This document shows, piece after piece, positions 13,968 through 20,844 of a stretch of 24,132 bases of DNA. Position numbers and translations under genes: made by a program. A model generated the notes under the pieces. It saw nothing but the letters and a program-made list of their open reading frames with translations, made no database searches and was not told where the DNA came from. The DNA lies in IMG/VR virus record IMGVR_UViG_3300044733_002328, positions 1-24,132 of that record. One strand, 5' to 3'. Within the stretch, counting starts at the first letter, position 1; the number at the start of each line of letters is the position of its first letter. This DNA is from a virus.

Positions 13968-14656
13968 AACTTACAATAATTTCAGATACTCACAACAAAC
14001 ATAAACACGTTACCGGTGATTTACCGGGTGGTGACTTGTTAATTCATGCAGGAGACCTTAGTTCTATGGGTTATGAACACGAGATTCGTGAGTTCGCTAA
14101 GTGGTACAATGGGTTGGATAATTACACCAGTAAAGTTTTTATTGCTGGTAACCATGATTGGGGATTTCAAAACAATGTTGATAAAGTAAAAGAGATTGTT
14201 GGTTTCTATAATAATATAACTTATTTGGAAGATAGTTTTATGGGAATAATTGAAGGAGGGGAACCTGAAGTTAAAATTTGGGGTAGTCCTTGGCAACCTG
14301 TGTTTTATAATTGGGCATTTAATCTCCCACGAAATGGTGAGGAATTAAAGTCAAAATGGGATATGATACCTGAAGACATTGATATTCTAATCACTCACGG
14401 TCCAGCTTGGGGGTTTTTGGATGATGTTGAAGGTCGTCGTGGACAACACTTGGGTTGTGAACTACTAACAGAACGAATTAAACAAATCAAACCTAAAATT
14501 CATATCTGTGGACACATCCATAGTGGTTATGGACATTATTATGATGGACATACTCATTACTTCAACGCATCAGTATTGAATGAACGATATCTTTATTCTC
14601 ATTTACCTTGGAATATAGATTGGGATCCAATTACAAATGAGGTTAAGTTTTTATAA
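13964..14656 (+). CDS. Calcineurin-like metallophosphoesterase, MPPED type
   Basis: The product has 230 residues with all metal-binding motifs: D8-T-H10, G-D31, G-N63-H64-D, T-H145-G and G-H184-I-H186. F-I-A-G-N-H-D, L-I-T-H-G-P-A-W-G and I-C-G-H-I-H-S-G-Y-G resemble the MPPED1/2 (UPF0046) branch more than nucleases of the SbcD type. Members hydrolyse cyclic nucleotides or other phosphodiesters with two metals. In a phage it might act on host nucleotide signals or on nucleic-acid ends; the sequence does not decide. It overlaps the upstream gene by four bases. Confidence 0.88.
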   Translation: MKLTIISDTHNKHKHVTGDLPGGDLLIHAGDLSSMGYEHEIREFAKWYNGLDNYTSKVFIAGNHDWGFQNNVDKVKEIVGFYNNITYLEDSFMGIIEGGEPEVKIWGSPWQPVFYNWAFNLPRNGEELKSKWDMIPEDIDILITHGPAWGFLDDVEGRRGQHLGCELLTERIKQIKPKIHICGHIHSGYGHYYDGHTHYFNASVLNERYLYSHLPWNIDWDPITNEVKFL

Positions 14657-14673
14657 CTTAATCTCATTTTGAT

Positions 14674-14688
14674 ATATTTATAATAAAA
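14674..14688 (+). promoter_or_regulatory. Phage promoter-like motif before the DUF5856 gene
   Basis: ATATTTATAATAAAA ends eight bases before the ATG at 14697. It is one of the clearest copies of the recurrent motif. Confidence 0.55.
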
Positions 14689-14696
14689 TATATATT

Positions 14697-15209
14697 ATGA
14701 ATAAGTTTGATTTAACCGAAAAATTGAAAGAAGAATTAAAAAAAAGAAATCTTTGGGAACAAGAAGATGATGAAGATAATGATGATAATGAGTCTGATGA
14801 TAATCAAGATGACGAAGATTCAGACGAAGATTCAGAAAATCATAACGAAGATTTCTGTGAAATGGTTTGTCAGTTATTACACTCACAAACACAAATTCAT
14901 ATTTTCCATTTAGGGACCAAATCATATGCCGAACATAAAGCATTACAGGGTTATTACGAAGGTATTGATGCTTTAACTGATGGTCTAATTGAATCTTATC
15001 AGGGTAAATATGGTCTTTTAACAAATTACAAATCATATAAGAATCAATCATACAAAAACAAAAACCAAGTATTAAAATATTTTACAAGTTTATTAAATAT
15101 GATTGAAGAAAAAAGAGAATCGGTTGAGGACTCTTACATCCAAAACCAAATTGATACGGTTCAAGAATTGATTTATTCAACAATGTATAAGTTGAAATTT
15201 CTTAACTAA
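14697..15209 (+). CDS. DUF5856 ferritin-like protein with acidic insert
   Basis: The product has 170 residues. After a helix (LTEKLKEELKKRNLW) comes a run of almost only Asp, Glu, Asn and Ser at about 21-51. From about 54 it matches DUF5856, a Dps/ferritin-like family of large phages: L-L-H-S-Q-T-Q-I-H-I-F-H-L, K-S-Y-A-E-H-K-A-L, Y-Y-E-G-I-D-A-L-T-D-G-L-I-E and Y-Q-G-K-Y-G. The His and Glu residues fit a helical-bundle metal site. Metal storage or protection of DNA is inferred from the fold relation. The N-terminal L-W-E-Q is a weak candidate for the L-x-E site of the later leader genes. It ends tail to tail with the minus-strand gene, overlapping by four bases. Confidence 0.8.
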   Translation: MNKFDLTEKLKEELKKRNLWEQEDDEDNDDNESDDNQDDEDSDEDSENHNEDFCEMVCQLLHSQTQIHIFHLGTKSYAEHKALQGYYEGIDALTDGLIESYQGKYGLLTNYKSYKNQSYKNKNQVLKYFTSLLNMIEEKRESVEDSYIQNQIDTVQELIYSTMYKLKFLN

Positions 15210-16024
15210 TCTATTTCGTAAATATTATTTATTACATTCAGAGGATCTCCTTCACAATCACCTTCATAATTTCGGCATAGTTGGTCGACTTCAATCTTGT
15301 CGTCAACCTCACTGATATCAAGTAATATTGGTTCTGAATGATATATCATATTAACTTGATCATCGTTCAAGAATGTATCTACAGGTAATGATTTAAGTTC
15401 AGGGTTCAAACCAAAAAAATCAATTTCATCTTCTGTATAGTATTCATCACTTGATTCATAGTCACCATTTCCATCACAATAATCACAATCAACTTGTCCA
15501 TAACCATCACATCTATCACAGCCAAATTCACCTTTACCATCACACCAAGAACATTCAATTTCACCATTTCCTTGACAATCTGAACATGGTTCACCATCTA
15601 CTTCACCAGATCCATCACAGTTTCTACATTCTTCAGTTCCATTTCCTGAACATCTATCACAATCTACATCACCACTACCATCACATGTGCTACAATATTC
15701 AGTTCCTGATCCATCACATTCATGACAAGTTATATCACGATAACCCAAATCTCTATAATGATACATTCCGATGTTTATAAGATTACCACGAACTTTAGAA
15801 AAAGAAGATTCAATATCTTTAGTTCGTGAAAAGAAGTAAACCATAAACGCGATCTCTACTTTTTCTATTCTTTTAACATTCTTCAAAAGAAGTTTCAATA
15901 GTTCATCACTATTGATATGACTCATAATTTGTTGAACATTCATATCATTATCACCATGTTCATCAACTAAATGATTATAAACTTGTTTTGTGAATACTTT
16001 ATATTTTGAAGGTTGTAAGGACAT
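15206..16024 (-). CDS. Orphan DnaJ-type zinc-finger protein with eight CxxCxGxG motifs
   Basis: The product has 272 residues and is the only minus-strand gene in the window. Residues 100-187 hold eight CxxCxGxG motifs, starting at C100, C111, C122, C133, C147, C158, C169 and C180: a spacing of 11 residues with a single 14. DnaJ has four such motifs forming two zinc sites, so this would bind about four zinc ions. There is no J domain; the N-terminal 95 residues are helical and unrecognised, and the C-terminus is acidic. A role as a chaperone or protein-interaction module is inferred from the zinc domain only. A copy of the phage promoter motif lies six bases upstream on its strand. Confidence 0.88.
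   Translation of the reverse strand: MSLQPSKYKVFTKQVYNHLVDEHGDNDMNVQQIMSHINSDELLKLLLKNVKRIEKVEIAFMVYFFSRTKDIESSFSKVRGNLINIGMYHYRDLGYRDITCHECDGSGTEYCSTCDGSGDVDCDRCSGNGTEECRNCDGSGEVDGEPCSDCQGNGEIECSWCDGKGEFGCDRCDGYGQVDCDYCDGNGDYESSDEYYTEDEIDFFGLNPELKSLPVDTFLNDDQVNMIYHSEPILLDISEVDDKIEVDQLCRNYEGDCEGDPLNVINNIYEID
15464..15727 (-). repeat. 33-bp coding repeats of the CxxCxGxG array
   Basis: Eight related units encode the zinc motifs, most 33 bases long and one 42. On the plus strand they read as recurring CCATCACA and CCATTTCC segments. Such an array can gain or lose units by recombination. Confidence 0.8.
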
Positions 16025-16030
16025 TATTTA

Positions 16031-16048
16031 GTTTTATAAATAAATATT
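16031..16048 (-). promoter_or_regulatory. Phage promoter-like motif on the minus strand
   Basis: Read on the minus strand this is AATATTTATTTATAAAAC, ending six bases before the ATG of the zinc-finger gene. Same orientation and distance relative to its gene as the plus-strand copies, which supports a regulatory role. Confidence 0.55.
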
Positions 16049-16061
16049 GTATTTTTTAGTT

Positions 16062-16346
16062 ATGAACGAATATCCATCAATTAATAAAGATTTATTTTTC
16101 TATTTGGTTAGACACAATAAAGTGTTTTTTCCTCCTAATTCTTTATTTAATTCTAATAAACCCCATGTTGTAGTAGAGGATAGGTTCTTTCAAATTGAGA
16201 ATAATAAAAAGTATTTGAAAAGAAAGATCTATAATCTAATAGAACAAGAAAAACCAGAGTTAGTAGAGGGAAAAGAAAATATTTCAAAAACTAATAAAAC
16301 AATTAAGTATTTTTTACAAGAATCAAATAAAATTAAAAAACTATAA
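16062..16346 (+). CDS. Hypothetical basic protein, 94 residues
   Basis: ATG 16062 is preferred to a TTG at 16047 that falls inside the divergent promoter region. The sequence begins MNEYPSINKDLFFYLVRHNK, then F-F-P-P-N-S, V-V-V-E-D-R-F-F-Q-I, and a Lys-rich helical end. It is divergently placed relative to the zinc-finger gene with only 37 bases between. No family is recognised. Confidence 0.65.
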   Translation: MNEYPSINKDLFFYLVRHNKVFFPPNSLFNSNKPHVVVEDRFFQIENNKKYLKRKIYNLIEQEKPELVEGKENISKTNKTIKYFLQESNKIKKL

Positions 16347-16350
16347 AATT

Positions 16351-16704
16351 ATGGCTCACCCGGTGCTTCACGCAAAATCAAATCAAAAAAAATTCGGAGG
16401 AAAATGGGAAGATTATATACATCTTCACGAATGGATGGATTCCACTAAATCGTGGTATGGACATTCATTACATAGAATGTGGAGACACCACAGTGAAGGT
16501 ATATTTGAGGCGGAATCAAAATTTGGGGTTTATTTTACAAATTCTGACGGGAAAGTGGTTTATACAAGATACTGTTTGGAAAGTCATGTCAAAGAAGATT
16601 GTGATGGAATTATACCATCGGCATCAGATTGGATGAGAATTCTAATATCAGGTGAAAGACCAACTTGGGCGACAAGATCAAAAAAGTTAGAGTTTGAAGA
16701 TTAA
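16351..16704 (+). CDS. DUF6915-like protein
   Basis: The 117 residues follow a known pattern: H-P-V-L-H-A-K-S-N-Q-K-K-F-G-G, D-Y-I-H-L-H-E-W-M-D, S-L-H-R-M-W-R-H-H-S-E-G-I-F, F-G-V-Y-F-T-N-S-D-G-K-V-V-Y-T-R, E-S-H-V-K-E-D, I-P-S-A-S-D-W. The many conserved His and Asp residues suggest a metal site, unproven. The family occurs in bacteria and phages with no assigned activity. The family name is from memory of the pattern. Confidence 0.75.
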   Translation: MAHPVLHAKSNQKKFGGKWEDYIHLHEWMDSTKSWYGHSLHRMWRHHSEGIFEAESKFGVYFTNSDGKVVYTRYCLESHVKEDCDGIIPSASDWMRILISGERPTWATRSKKLEFED

Positions 16705-16706
16705 AA

Positions 16707-16721
16707 GTATTTATAATAAAA
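16707..16721 (+). promoter_or_regulatory. Phage promoter-like motif before the DUF6878-like gene
   Basis: GTATTTATAATAAAA lies six bases before the ATG at 16728 and starts three bases after the previous stop. It would drive the run that leads into the leader-peptide genes, which are separated by almost no space. Confidence 0.58.
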
Positions 16722-16727
16722 GTTTAG

Positions 16728-17465
16728 ATGGAACTAACAGACAAACAAAAACATGATTTAAGAAGATTTTCTTTGATACTAAATTCCTTGAACATGGAAG
16801 ATGGTGTAGAATGGGTATATAGACATTATGATGACTGGGAAAGTGATTATCCTGACGGACCTTATTATAGAAATAAAAATGTAAAAGGTGAATTAGATTT
16901 TTTACCAGGATCAATAGGACCTTTGTTTGATGAAATAAAAGAAAATTTTGATACTGATCTTTTTTATAATGATTACTACGACAATTACACAGGAGGTCTT
17001 CAGATATTTGTAAACGCCGAAAAGAAAATGTTAATTGTGAAATATTATTATTACACAATGATCACAGAGGATAGCAGAATAGAAAGATCATTCAAAGAAT
17101 TATCTGAAACGACTAATCCATGGAGAAGGGGTGAAAGAGAATTAACCAAACTTACAAATGAAGACTTTTTAAACAGAATGAAAGAAGAATACGGTTCTTA
17201 TGTTGAATTGAAATATGATGGTAGTGGTGATAGTGGGTGGATTGATGATAATGTAGATAGTGATAAAGGAAGTAAAGTTTCAACTAATCAACTTGAAGAT
17301 ATTGCGTATGAGGCTTTAGAATTGTTTCATGCGGGATGGGAAATCAATGAAGGATCAAGCGGGACAATGACATTTAATTTTGAAAATCAAACTTTTACTG
17401 TTGAACACTATCAAAATATTGAAGATGAAGCTGAAGACTTCTATAAATCTTTTTCCTTTGCTTAA
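16728..17465 (+). CDS. DUF6878-like protein with N-terminal extension
   Basis: The product has 245 residues. The C-terminal half carries V-E-L-K-Y-D-G-S-G-D-S-G-W-I-D-D (about 160-175), a helix L-E-D-I-A-Y-E-A-L-E, and H-A-G-W-E-I-N-E-G-S-S-G-T-M-T-F, which is the DUF6878 pattern. The N-terminal half is acidic and rich in Tyr and Asp (YYDNYTGGLQIFV). Function is unknown. The stop is immediately followed by the ATG of the first leader gene, so they are probably cotranscribed and coupled. Confidence 0.7.
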   Translation: MELTDKQKHDLRRFSLILNSLNMEDGVEWVYRHYDDWESDYPDGPYYRNKNVKGELDFLPGSIGPLFDEIKENFDTDLFYNDYYDNYTGGLQIFVNAEKKMLIVKYYYYTMITEDSRIERSFKELSETTNPWRRGERELTKLTNEDFLNRMKEEYGSYVELKYDGSGDSGWIDDNVDSDKGSKVSTNQLEDIAYEALELFHAGWEINEGSSGTMTFNFENQTFTVEHYQNIEDEAEDFYKSFSFA

Positions 17466-18329
17466 ATGAACAAGTTAATTAAAGAAGAAATACTAAGAAT
17501 AAATGAGTTAATGAATACAAAAATTCTTAACGAATCGGAATATAAAGAATGCTCAAGATTTTCAGATTCTCCACAGAAATTACTTGTTTGTAGAAAAATC
17601 GCATCACTTAAAAGTTGGTTACACAAAGACGATGGATTTGGAATGAAAAATGTTATAAATAATAAAATTGAAGATTTAAAAACCGACATTCCTCAAAACT
17701 TAAAACAACAATTTATTCAAGGGGCAAACTTATTGTATTCACTAAATAAAATAAATGAAAGACAAAGGGATTACTTTATAGATAATAAAGTTAATTCAGC
17801 TAAATTGGTATACATAAACGGTGATTGGCAATTAATTAATAAGTTAAACACAAACTATTCTGATTTGGCAGAAATGTTAACAGATATGATTTATAAAGGT
17901 GGAGATAGGGCTAGACCAATAATTCAAAATATTATTAGAGATCCTAAAGCTGCTTTGTCATCAATACAACCCAAAATAATAGAATTAGTTGATAAGTATT
18001 TTGAGGATCCTAATGTGTTAATTGACTATACAAAAAATATAGAAAGATCAACATCTATAGGTGAAATTGCTGAAAAACAAGTTGAAGATAAGTTAATCAC
18101 AAAAGGTTTTACAACCGATTACGCTGGAGGTAATGGCGATCTAATCGATATGTCTTTTGGGACAGATTTAATCATGACATCACCGGAATACGGGACAAAA
18201 ACAATCCAAGTAAAAAATTCTGAAAAGGCTTGGAATAAGTCTGATGAATATCCTTACGTTGATTGGGTTATAATTTCAAACCCTTTTACCATTTATGATA
18301 ATAAAACAAAGGAAGTTGTTGAATTATGA
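17466..18329 (+). CDS. Leader-peptide protein with PD-(D/E)XK nuclease-like domain
   Basis: The product has 287 residues. Residues 1-24 form a leader (LIKEEILRINELM) ending in I-L-N-E-S, the same L-x-E-S ending as the next genes but a different body. Residues 25-190 are helical and unrecognised. Residues 195-270 look like a PD-(D/E)XK nuclease core: S-I-G-E-I-A-E (E200, E203), G-F-x-x-D-Y-A-G-G-N-G-D, D228 or D234, and I-Q-V-K-N-S (Q248, K250), a variant with Q-x-K in place of E-x-K. If the leader targets the head, this would be an injected nuclease acting on host or rival DNA. The domain call rests on motif order alone. Confidence 0.7.
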   Translation: MNKLIKEEILRINELMNTKILNESEYKECSRFSDSPQKLLVCRKIASLKSWLHKDDGFGMKNVINNKIEDLKTDIPQNLKQQFIQGANLLYSLNKINERQRDYFIDNKVNSAKLVYINGDWQLINKLNTNYSDLAEMLTDMIYKGGDRARPIIQNIIRDPKAALSSIQPKIIELVDKYFEDPNVLIDYTKNIERSTSIGEIAEKQVEDKLITKGFTTDYAGGNGDLIDMSFGTDLIMTSPEYGTKTIQVKNSEKAWNKSDEYPYVDWVIISNPFTIYDNKTKEVVEL

Positions 18330-18886
18330 AAATAATAATATCAGAACACCAATTTAATTTTCTTAACGAAAGTGATGTTAATAGAAATATTGATGCTATC
18401 AAAAAGTATTGGAAAAGTGAATTGAAAAAAGGAAATCAAATTAGATTTAATAAAGACGAACTTGAATATTGGGGTATTATTAAAACTTCAGATGAAATAC
18501 ATGCTCAATTAGCATTTCAGATATTAGTTGGAGATGAGGAGTTCGCTAAAAAATTCATAAACAAATTATTAAATAAAACATTTTCAACAAAAGACTTTAG
18601 TGATAGAATTGTAGGTGGTTATGATTTTGAATGGATTATTACTCAAATGAATTATCAAGATTTTGATTTCTTTTTGTATGGTCAAACACTACCAGGTGGA
18701 ACTGTTAGTCTAATTATGATGGATGGTAGAAATCTGACTTTACAGGAAGCTTTAGAAGACGAAGATATTGGTTGGGAAATTCAAGAGGAAGTTAACAACG
18801 TTGTTCAGGACTGTATGAACGAAATAATTTTACCGGCCACAGGTTATGATGTAGAAGTTCCGGTTATTTATATTGCAGAAGAATGA
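18326..18886 (+). CDS. Leader-peptide protein, body of unknown function (186 residues)
   Basis: Residues 1-16 are the leader MKIIISEHQFNFLNES, with the expected cut after Glu15 in L-N-E. The body is acidic: a helical start (NIDAIKKYWKSELKK), a central segment with D-E-I-H-A-Q-L-A-F-Q-I-L-V-G, aromatic strands (DFEWIITQMNYQDFDFFLYG), and a C-terminal helix with V-P-V-I-Y-I-A-E-E. No family is recognised for the body. It overlaps both neighbours by ATGA, so it is translated as part of the cassette. Confidence 0.75.
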   Translation: MKIIISEHQFNFLNESDVNRNIDAIKKYWKSELKKGNQIRFNKDELEYWGIIKTSDEIHAQLAFQILVGDEEFAKKFINKLLNKTFSTKDFSDRIVGGYDFEWIITQMNYQDFDFFLYGQTLPGGTVSLIMMDGRNLTLQEALEDEDIGWEIQEEVNNVVQDCMNEIILPATGYDVEVPVIYIAEE

Positions 18887-19269
18887 AAATAATAATTTCA
18901 GAACGACAACAAAAGTTATTAACCGAGTCAAAAAAACTTGAGTCGGCACAAAATCTTATTGATCAGGCATTTGAGGAATTAAGAGAAAACTGTGAAAAAA
19001 ATTGGGTTGAACAATATGCTTGTGATCAAATGGAAACCGTTGAAGAGATTAAAGTTGTTGCATCTGAAAAAGGATCAGCGACCACAAGAGGTCAAAAAAC
19101 TAATTTTTGGTTGATTGAAGTTGACATATATTATTCATCATTAGGATATACACCTTTTGAAGATTTTATTTATCAAATCCAATGGGAAGTTAGAGAAATT
19201 GTCGGATCAAGAAATATTATTATAACCATCCGAGGTACTATAAACTCAAACAAAGACCTAAACTGGTAA
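18883..19269 (+). CDS. Leader-peptide protein, paralogue of the 20155 gene
   Basis: Residues 1-16 are MKIIISERQQKLLTES, with L-T-E as candidate cut site. The following K-K-L-E-S-A-Q-N-L-I-D-Q-A-F-E matches K-Q-I-D-S-V-Q-N-L-V-D-M-A-V-E of the gene at 20155, and the rest runs parallel: a cysteine pair region, a V-K-V/L-K-V-L strand, then F-E-D-F and V-x-x-I-V/I-G-S/T. The two arose by duplication. The body has 112 residues after the leader, and its fold and function are unrecognised. The stop shares one base with the next ATG (TAATG). Confidence 0.75.
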   Translation: MKIIISERQQKLLTESKKLESAQNLIDQAFEELRENCEKNWVEQYACDQMETVEEIKVVASEKGSATTRGQKTNFWLIEVDIYYSSLGYTPFEDFIYQIQWEVREIVGSRNIIITIRGTINSNKDLNW

Positions 19270-19712
19270 TGAAAATAATAATATCAGAATCACAATATAA
19301 TTTACTTTTAGAATCAAAGTTGAAACAAAATCTTAAACAGGAAATTAAAGATTTTGGAGTAAAAGATACTGCTGAACTTGTTAATGGTTTCGATAATTTA
19401 ATGGAAATTTTAAACATAAATTCTCCGATGGATTTTTTACATTTGTTTGATGACTTGGATGTTGTTCAAAGTGAAATGGACCCTGATTGGACTTTATTTC
19501 GATATAAACCAAAACATAATTTGATGGTTCACAATAGAAAAAATAGAACTGTTTTCATTAATTACGAAGAAATTTGGAAACCTTTATTTGATACTGGTCT
19601 TTTCGATCCTGACATAAAGGAACTTACAAAAGAGTGGTTGTCTAGTGTCTACAACTTAAGGGGAGTCACAACCGAAAGGTTTTATCAAGCTTCTCCATGG
19701 TTAGTTGTCTAG
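19269..19712 (+). CDS. Leader-peptide protein with possible frameshifted C-terminus
   Basis: Residues 1-16 are MKIIISESQYNLLLES, cut site L-L-E. The body (147 residues in all) has D-W-T-L-F-R-Y-K-P-K-H-N-L-M-V and I-N-Y-E-E-I-W-K-P-L, then K-E-W-L-S-S-V-Y-N-L. Near the end an 18-base repeat of the DNA for L-S-S-V-Y-N occurs again in another frame. Read in that frame, the tail would be L-S-S-V-Y-N-L-K-K ending at 19734, three bases before the next ATG. A shift of four inserted bases near 19698-19704 would explain this, so the present ending P-W-L-V-V may be a truncation. The family of the body is unknown. Confidence 0.72.
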   Translation: MKIIISESQYNLLLESKLKQNLKQEIKDFGVKDTAELVNGFDNLMEILNINSPMDFLHLFDDLDVVQSEMDPDWTLFRYKPKHNLMVHNRKNRTVFINYEEIWKPLFDTGLFDPDIKELTKEWLSSVYNLRGVTTERFYQASPWLVV

Positions 19713-19721
19713 TGTCTACAA
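19637..19721. repeat. Pair of 18-bp perfect direct repeats
   Basis: GTTGTCTAGTGTCTACAA occurs at 19637-19654 and 19704-19721; similarity continues into (C/T)TTAA. In the first copy it is read as L-S-S-V-Y-N; in the second it falls one base out of phase and supplies the stop codon TAG of the gene. Confidence 0.9.
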
Positions 19722-19737
19722 TTTAAAAAAATAGAAT

Positions 19738-20139
19738 ATGAAAATAATAATTACAGAATCACAAGTTAGTCTTCTCAAAGAAAATTCCATTGTGGATATG
19801 GATCTTCAACAACTATATGACAGGGCCATAAAATTAAAAAAAGTGGTTTCTAAAAATGTCCAAAGAGAGTTGGAAGATTATTCTTGGTTTGATGGATTAC
19901 AGGTAAGTATTGATAGAGATTGGGGAGGACTACCTTATTATTTTTTTAACATAAAAACAAATTTGTCCCTAACAGAGGATGAATTTTATAGTCAAGAATT
20001 AGGTGATGAAATTTATGATAAAATTGGTGATGTTTTTGGTCACTTTTTTCCAGAGGTTAATAAAAATACACAATATAACTTAACTGGTGTTTGGGATGCT
20101 TCTATAACAGACAGACATGGTTATGTAACTCACATTTAG
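19738..20139 (+). CDS. Leader-peptide protein, body of unknown function (133 residues)
   Basis: Residues 1-16 are MKIIITESQVSLLKEN, with candidate cut site L-K-E. The body begins with a helix (MDLQQLYDRAIKLKKVV), then beta-like W-F-D-G-L-Q-V-S-I-D and Y-Y-F-F-N-I-K-T-N-L, a D-E-F-Y-S-Q-E-L helix, and a C-terminal W-D-A-S-I-T-D-R-H-G. I recognise no family. It stands 25 bases after the previous stop, or three if the alternative end of that gene is right. Confidence 0.75.
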   Translation: MKIIITESQVSLLKENSIVDMDLQQLYDRAIKLKKVVSKNVQRELEDYSWFDGLQVSIDRDWGGLPYYFFNIKTNLSLTEDEFYSQELGDEIYDKIGDVFGHFFPEVNKNTQYNLTGVWDASITDRHGYVTHI

Positions 20140-20154
20140 AACTATTTATTTAAT

Positions 20155-20844
20155 ATGAAAATCATCATTTCAGAAGATCAACAAAAAGTATTACTTGAAT
20201 CAAAACAAATTGATTCAGTTCAAAATCTTGTTGATATGGCGGTTGAAGATTATGTTGAAGGTTGTTCTAGAAGACATGCATTTAGAAATCTTGAACTTGC
20301 ACTTTGTAAAGGGTTCAAGAACGGAACAACAAAACTTAAAGTTTTAGAAGTAAAAAAAATACACGACCATTATGATGTAAAACTTTCTATACACACAGAT
20401 CAAGAATGGTTTCAAAGAGCGGACTTTCAAGATTTTGAAATCACATTAATACTTAAAGTTGCAAATATAATAGGAACACACAAATATGGGTTTGATATTA
20501 AGGACATGGAATTAAATGATCGTGATGAAGAAGTGATTTCTGAAAGTCGTGAAATGAGTACTAAACTAAGACGAAGATTTAGTGAACTTGAAAAAATTGG
20601 AGAGTCAATAGAGTATCAAACTGAAATACAAGATCCATGTGATTTTGAGGATGAGAATGACTATGCTGACTATTGTATTGGACAAGGACTTTATTTTTAT
20701 TACAACGATGATGAAGATGAAGACTATGAATATCCACCAGACGAAATGGTTGAGGTTAGAGATGAGGTAGAAGAATATTTAGAAGAAAAATACCACAATT
20801 ATTTAGTAGATATTTATAATGACTTAGTAGAAAACTGTAACTAA
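20155..20844 (+). CDS. Leader-peptide protein, longer paralogue with acidic tail
   Basis: Residues 1-16 are MKIIISEDQQKVLLES, cut site L-L-E. Residues 17-120 align by eye with the product of the gene at 18883 (D-S-V-Q-N-L-V-D-M-A). An added C-terminal part includes E-E-V-I-S-E-S-R-E-M-S-T-K-L-R-R-R, D-P-C-D-F-E-D-E-N-D-Y-A-D-Y-C, and an acidic run (NDDEDEDYEYPPDE). The V-I-S-E-S inside is a second place that resembles the leader ending, so the protein might be cut into two. A partial copy of the AT promoter motif (TATTTATTTAAT, 20143-20154) touches its ATG. Confidence 0.75.
   Translation: MKIIISEDQQKVLLESKQIDSVQNLVDMAVEDYVEGCSRRHAFRNLELALCKGFKNGTTKLKVLEVKKIHDHYDVKLSIHTDQEWFQRADFQDFEITLILKVANIIGTHKYGFDIKDMELNDRDEEVISESREMSTKLRRRFSELEKIGESIEYQTEIQDPCDFEDENDYADYCIGQGLYFYYNDDEDEDYEYPPDEMVEVRDEVEEYLEEKYHNYLVDIYNDLVENCN

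Noticed and set aside
14760-14840. GAT/GAA-rich stretch as a possible non-coding repeat
   Set aside because: It is in frame and encodes the acidic insert of the DUF5856 protein; no separate element is needed.
15451-15780. Open plus-strand frame rich in His and Asn opposite the zinc-finger gene
   Set aside because: It is the shadow of the repeated Cys/Gly/Asp codons on the minus strand; the periodic CxxCxGxG motifs are clearly the real product.
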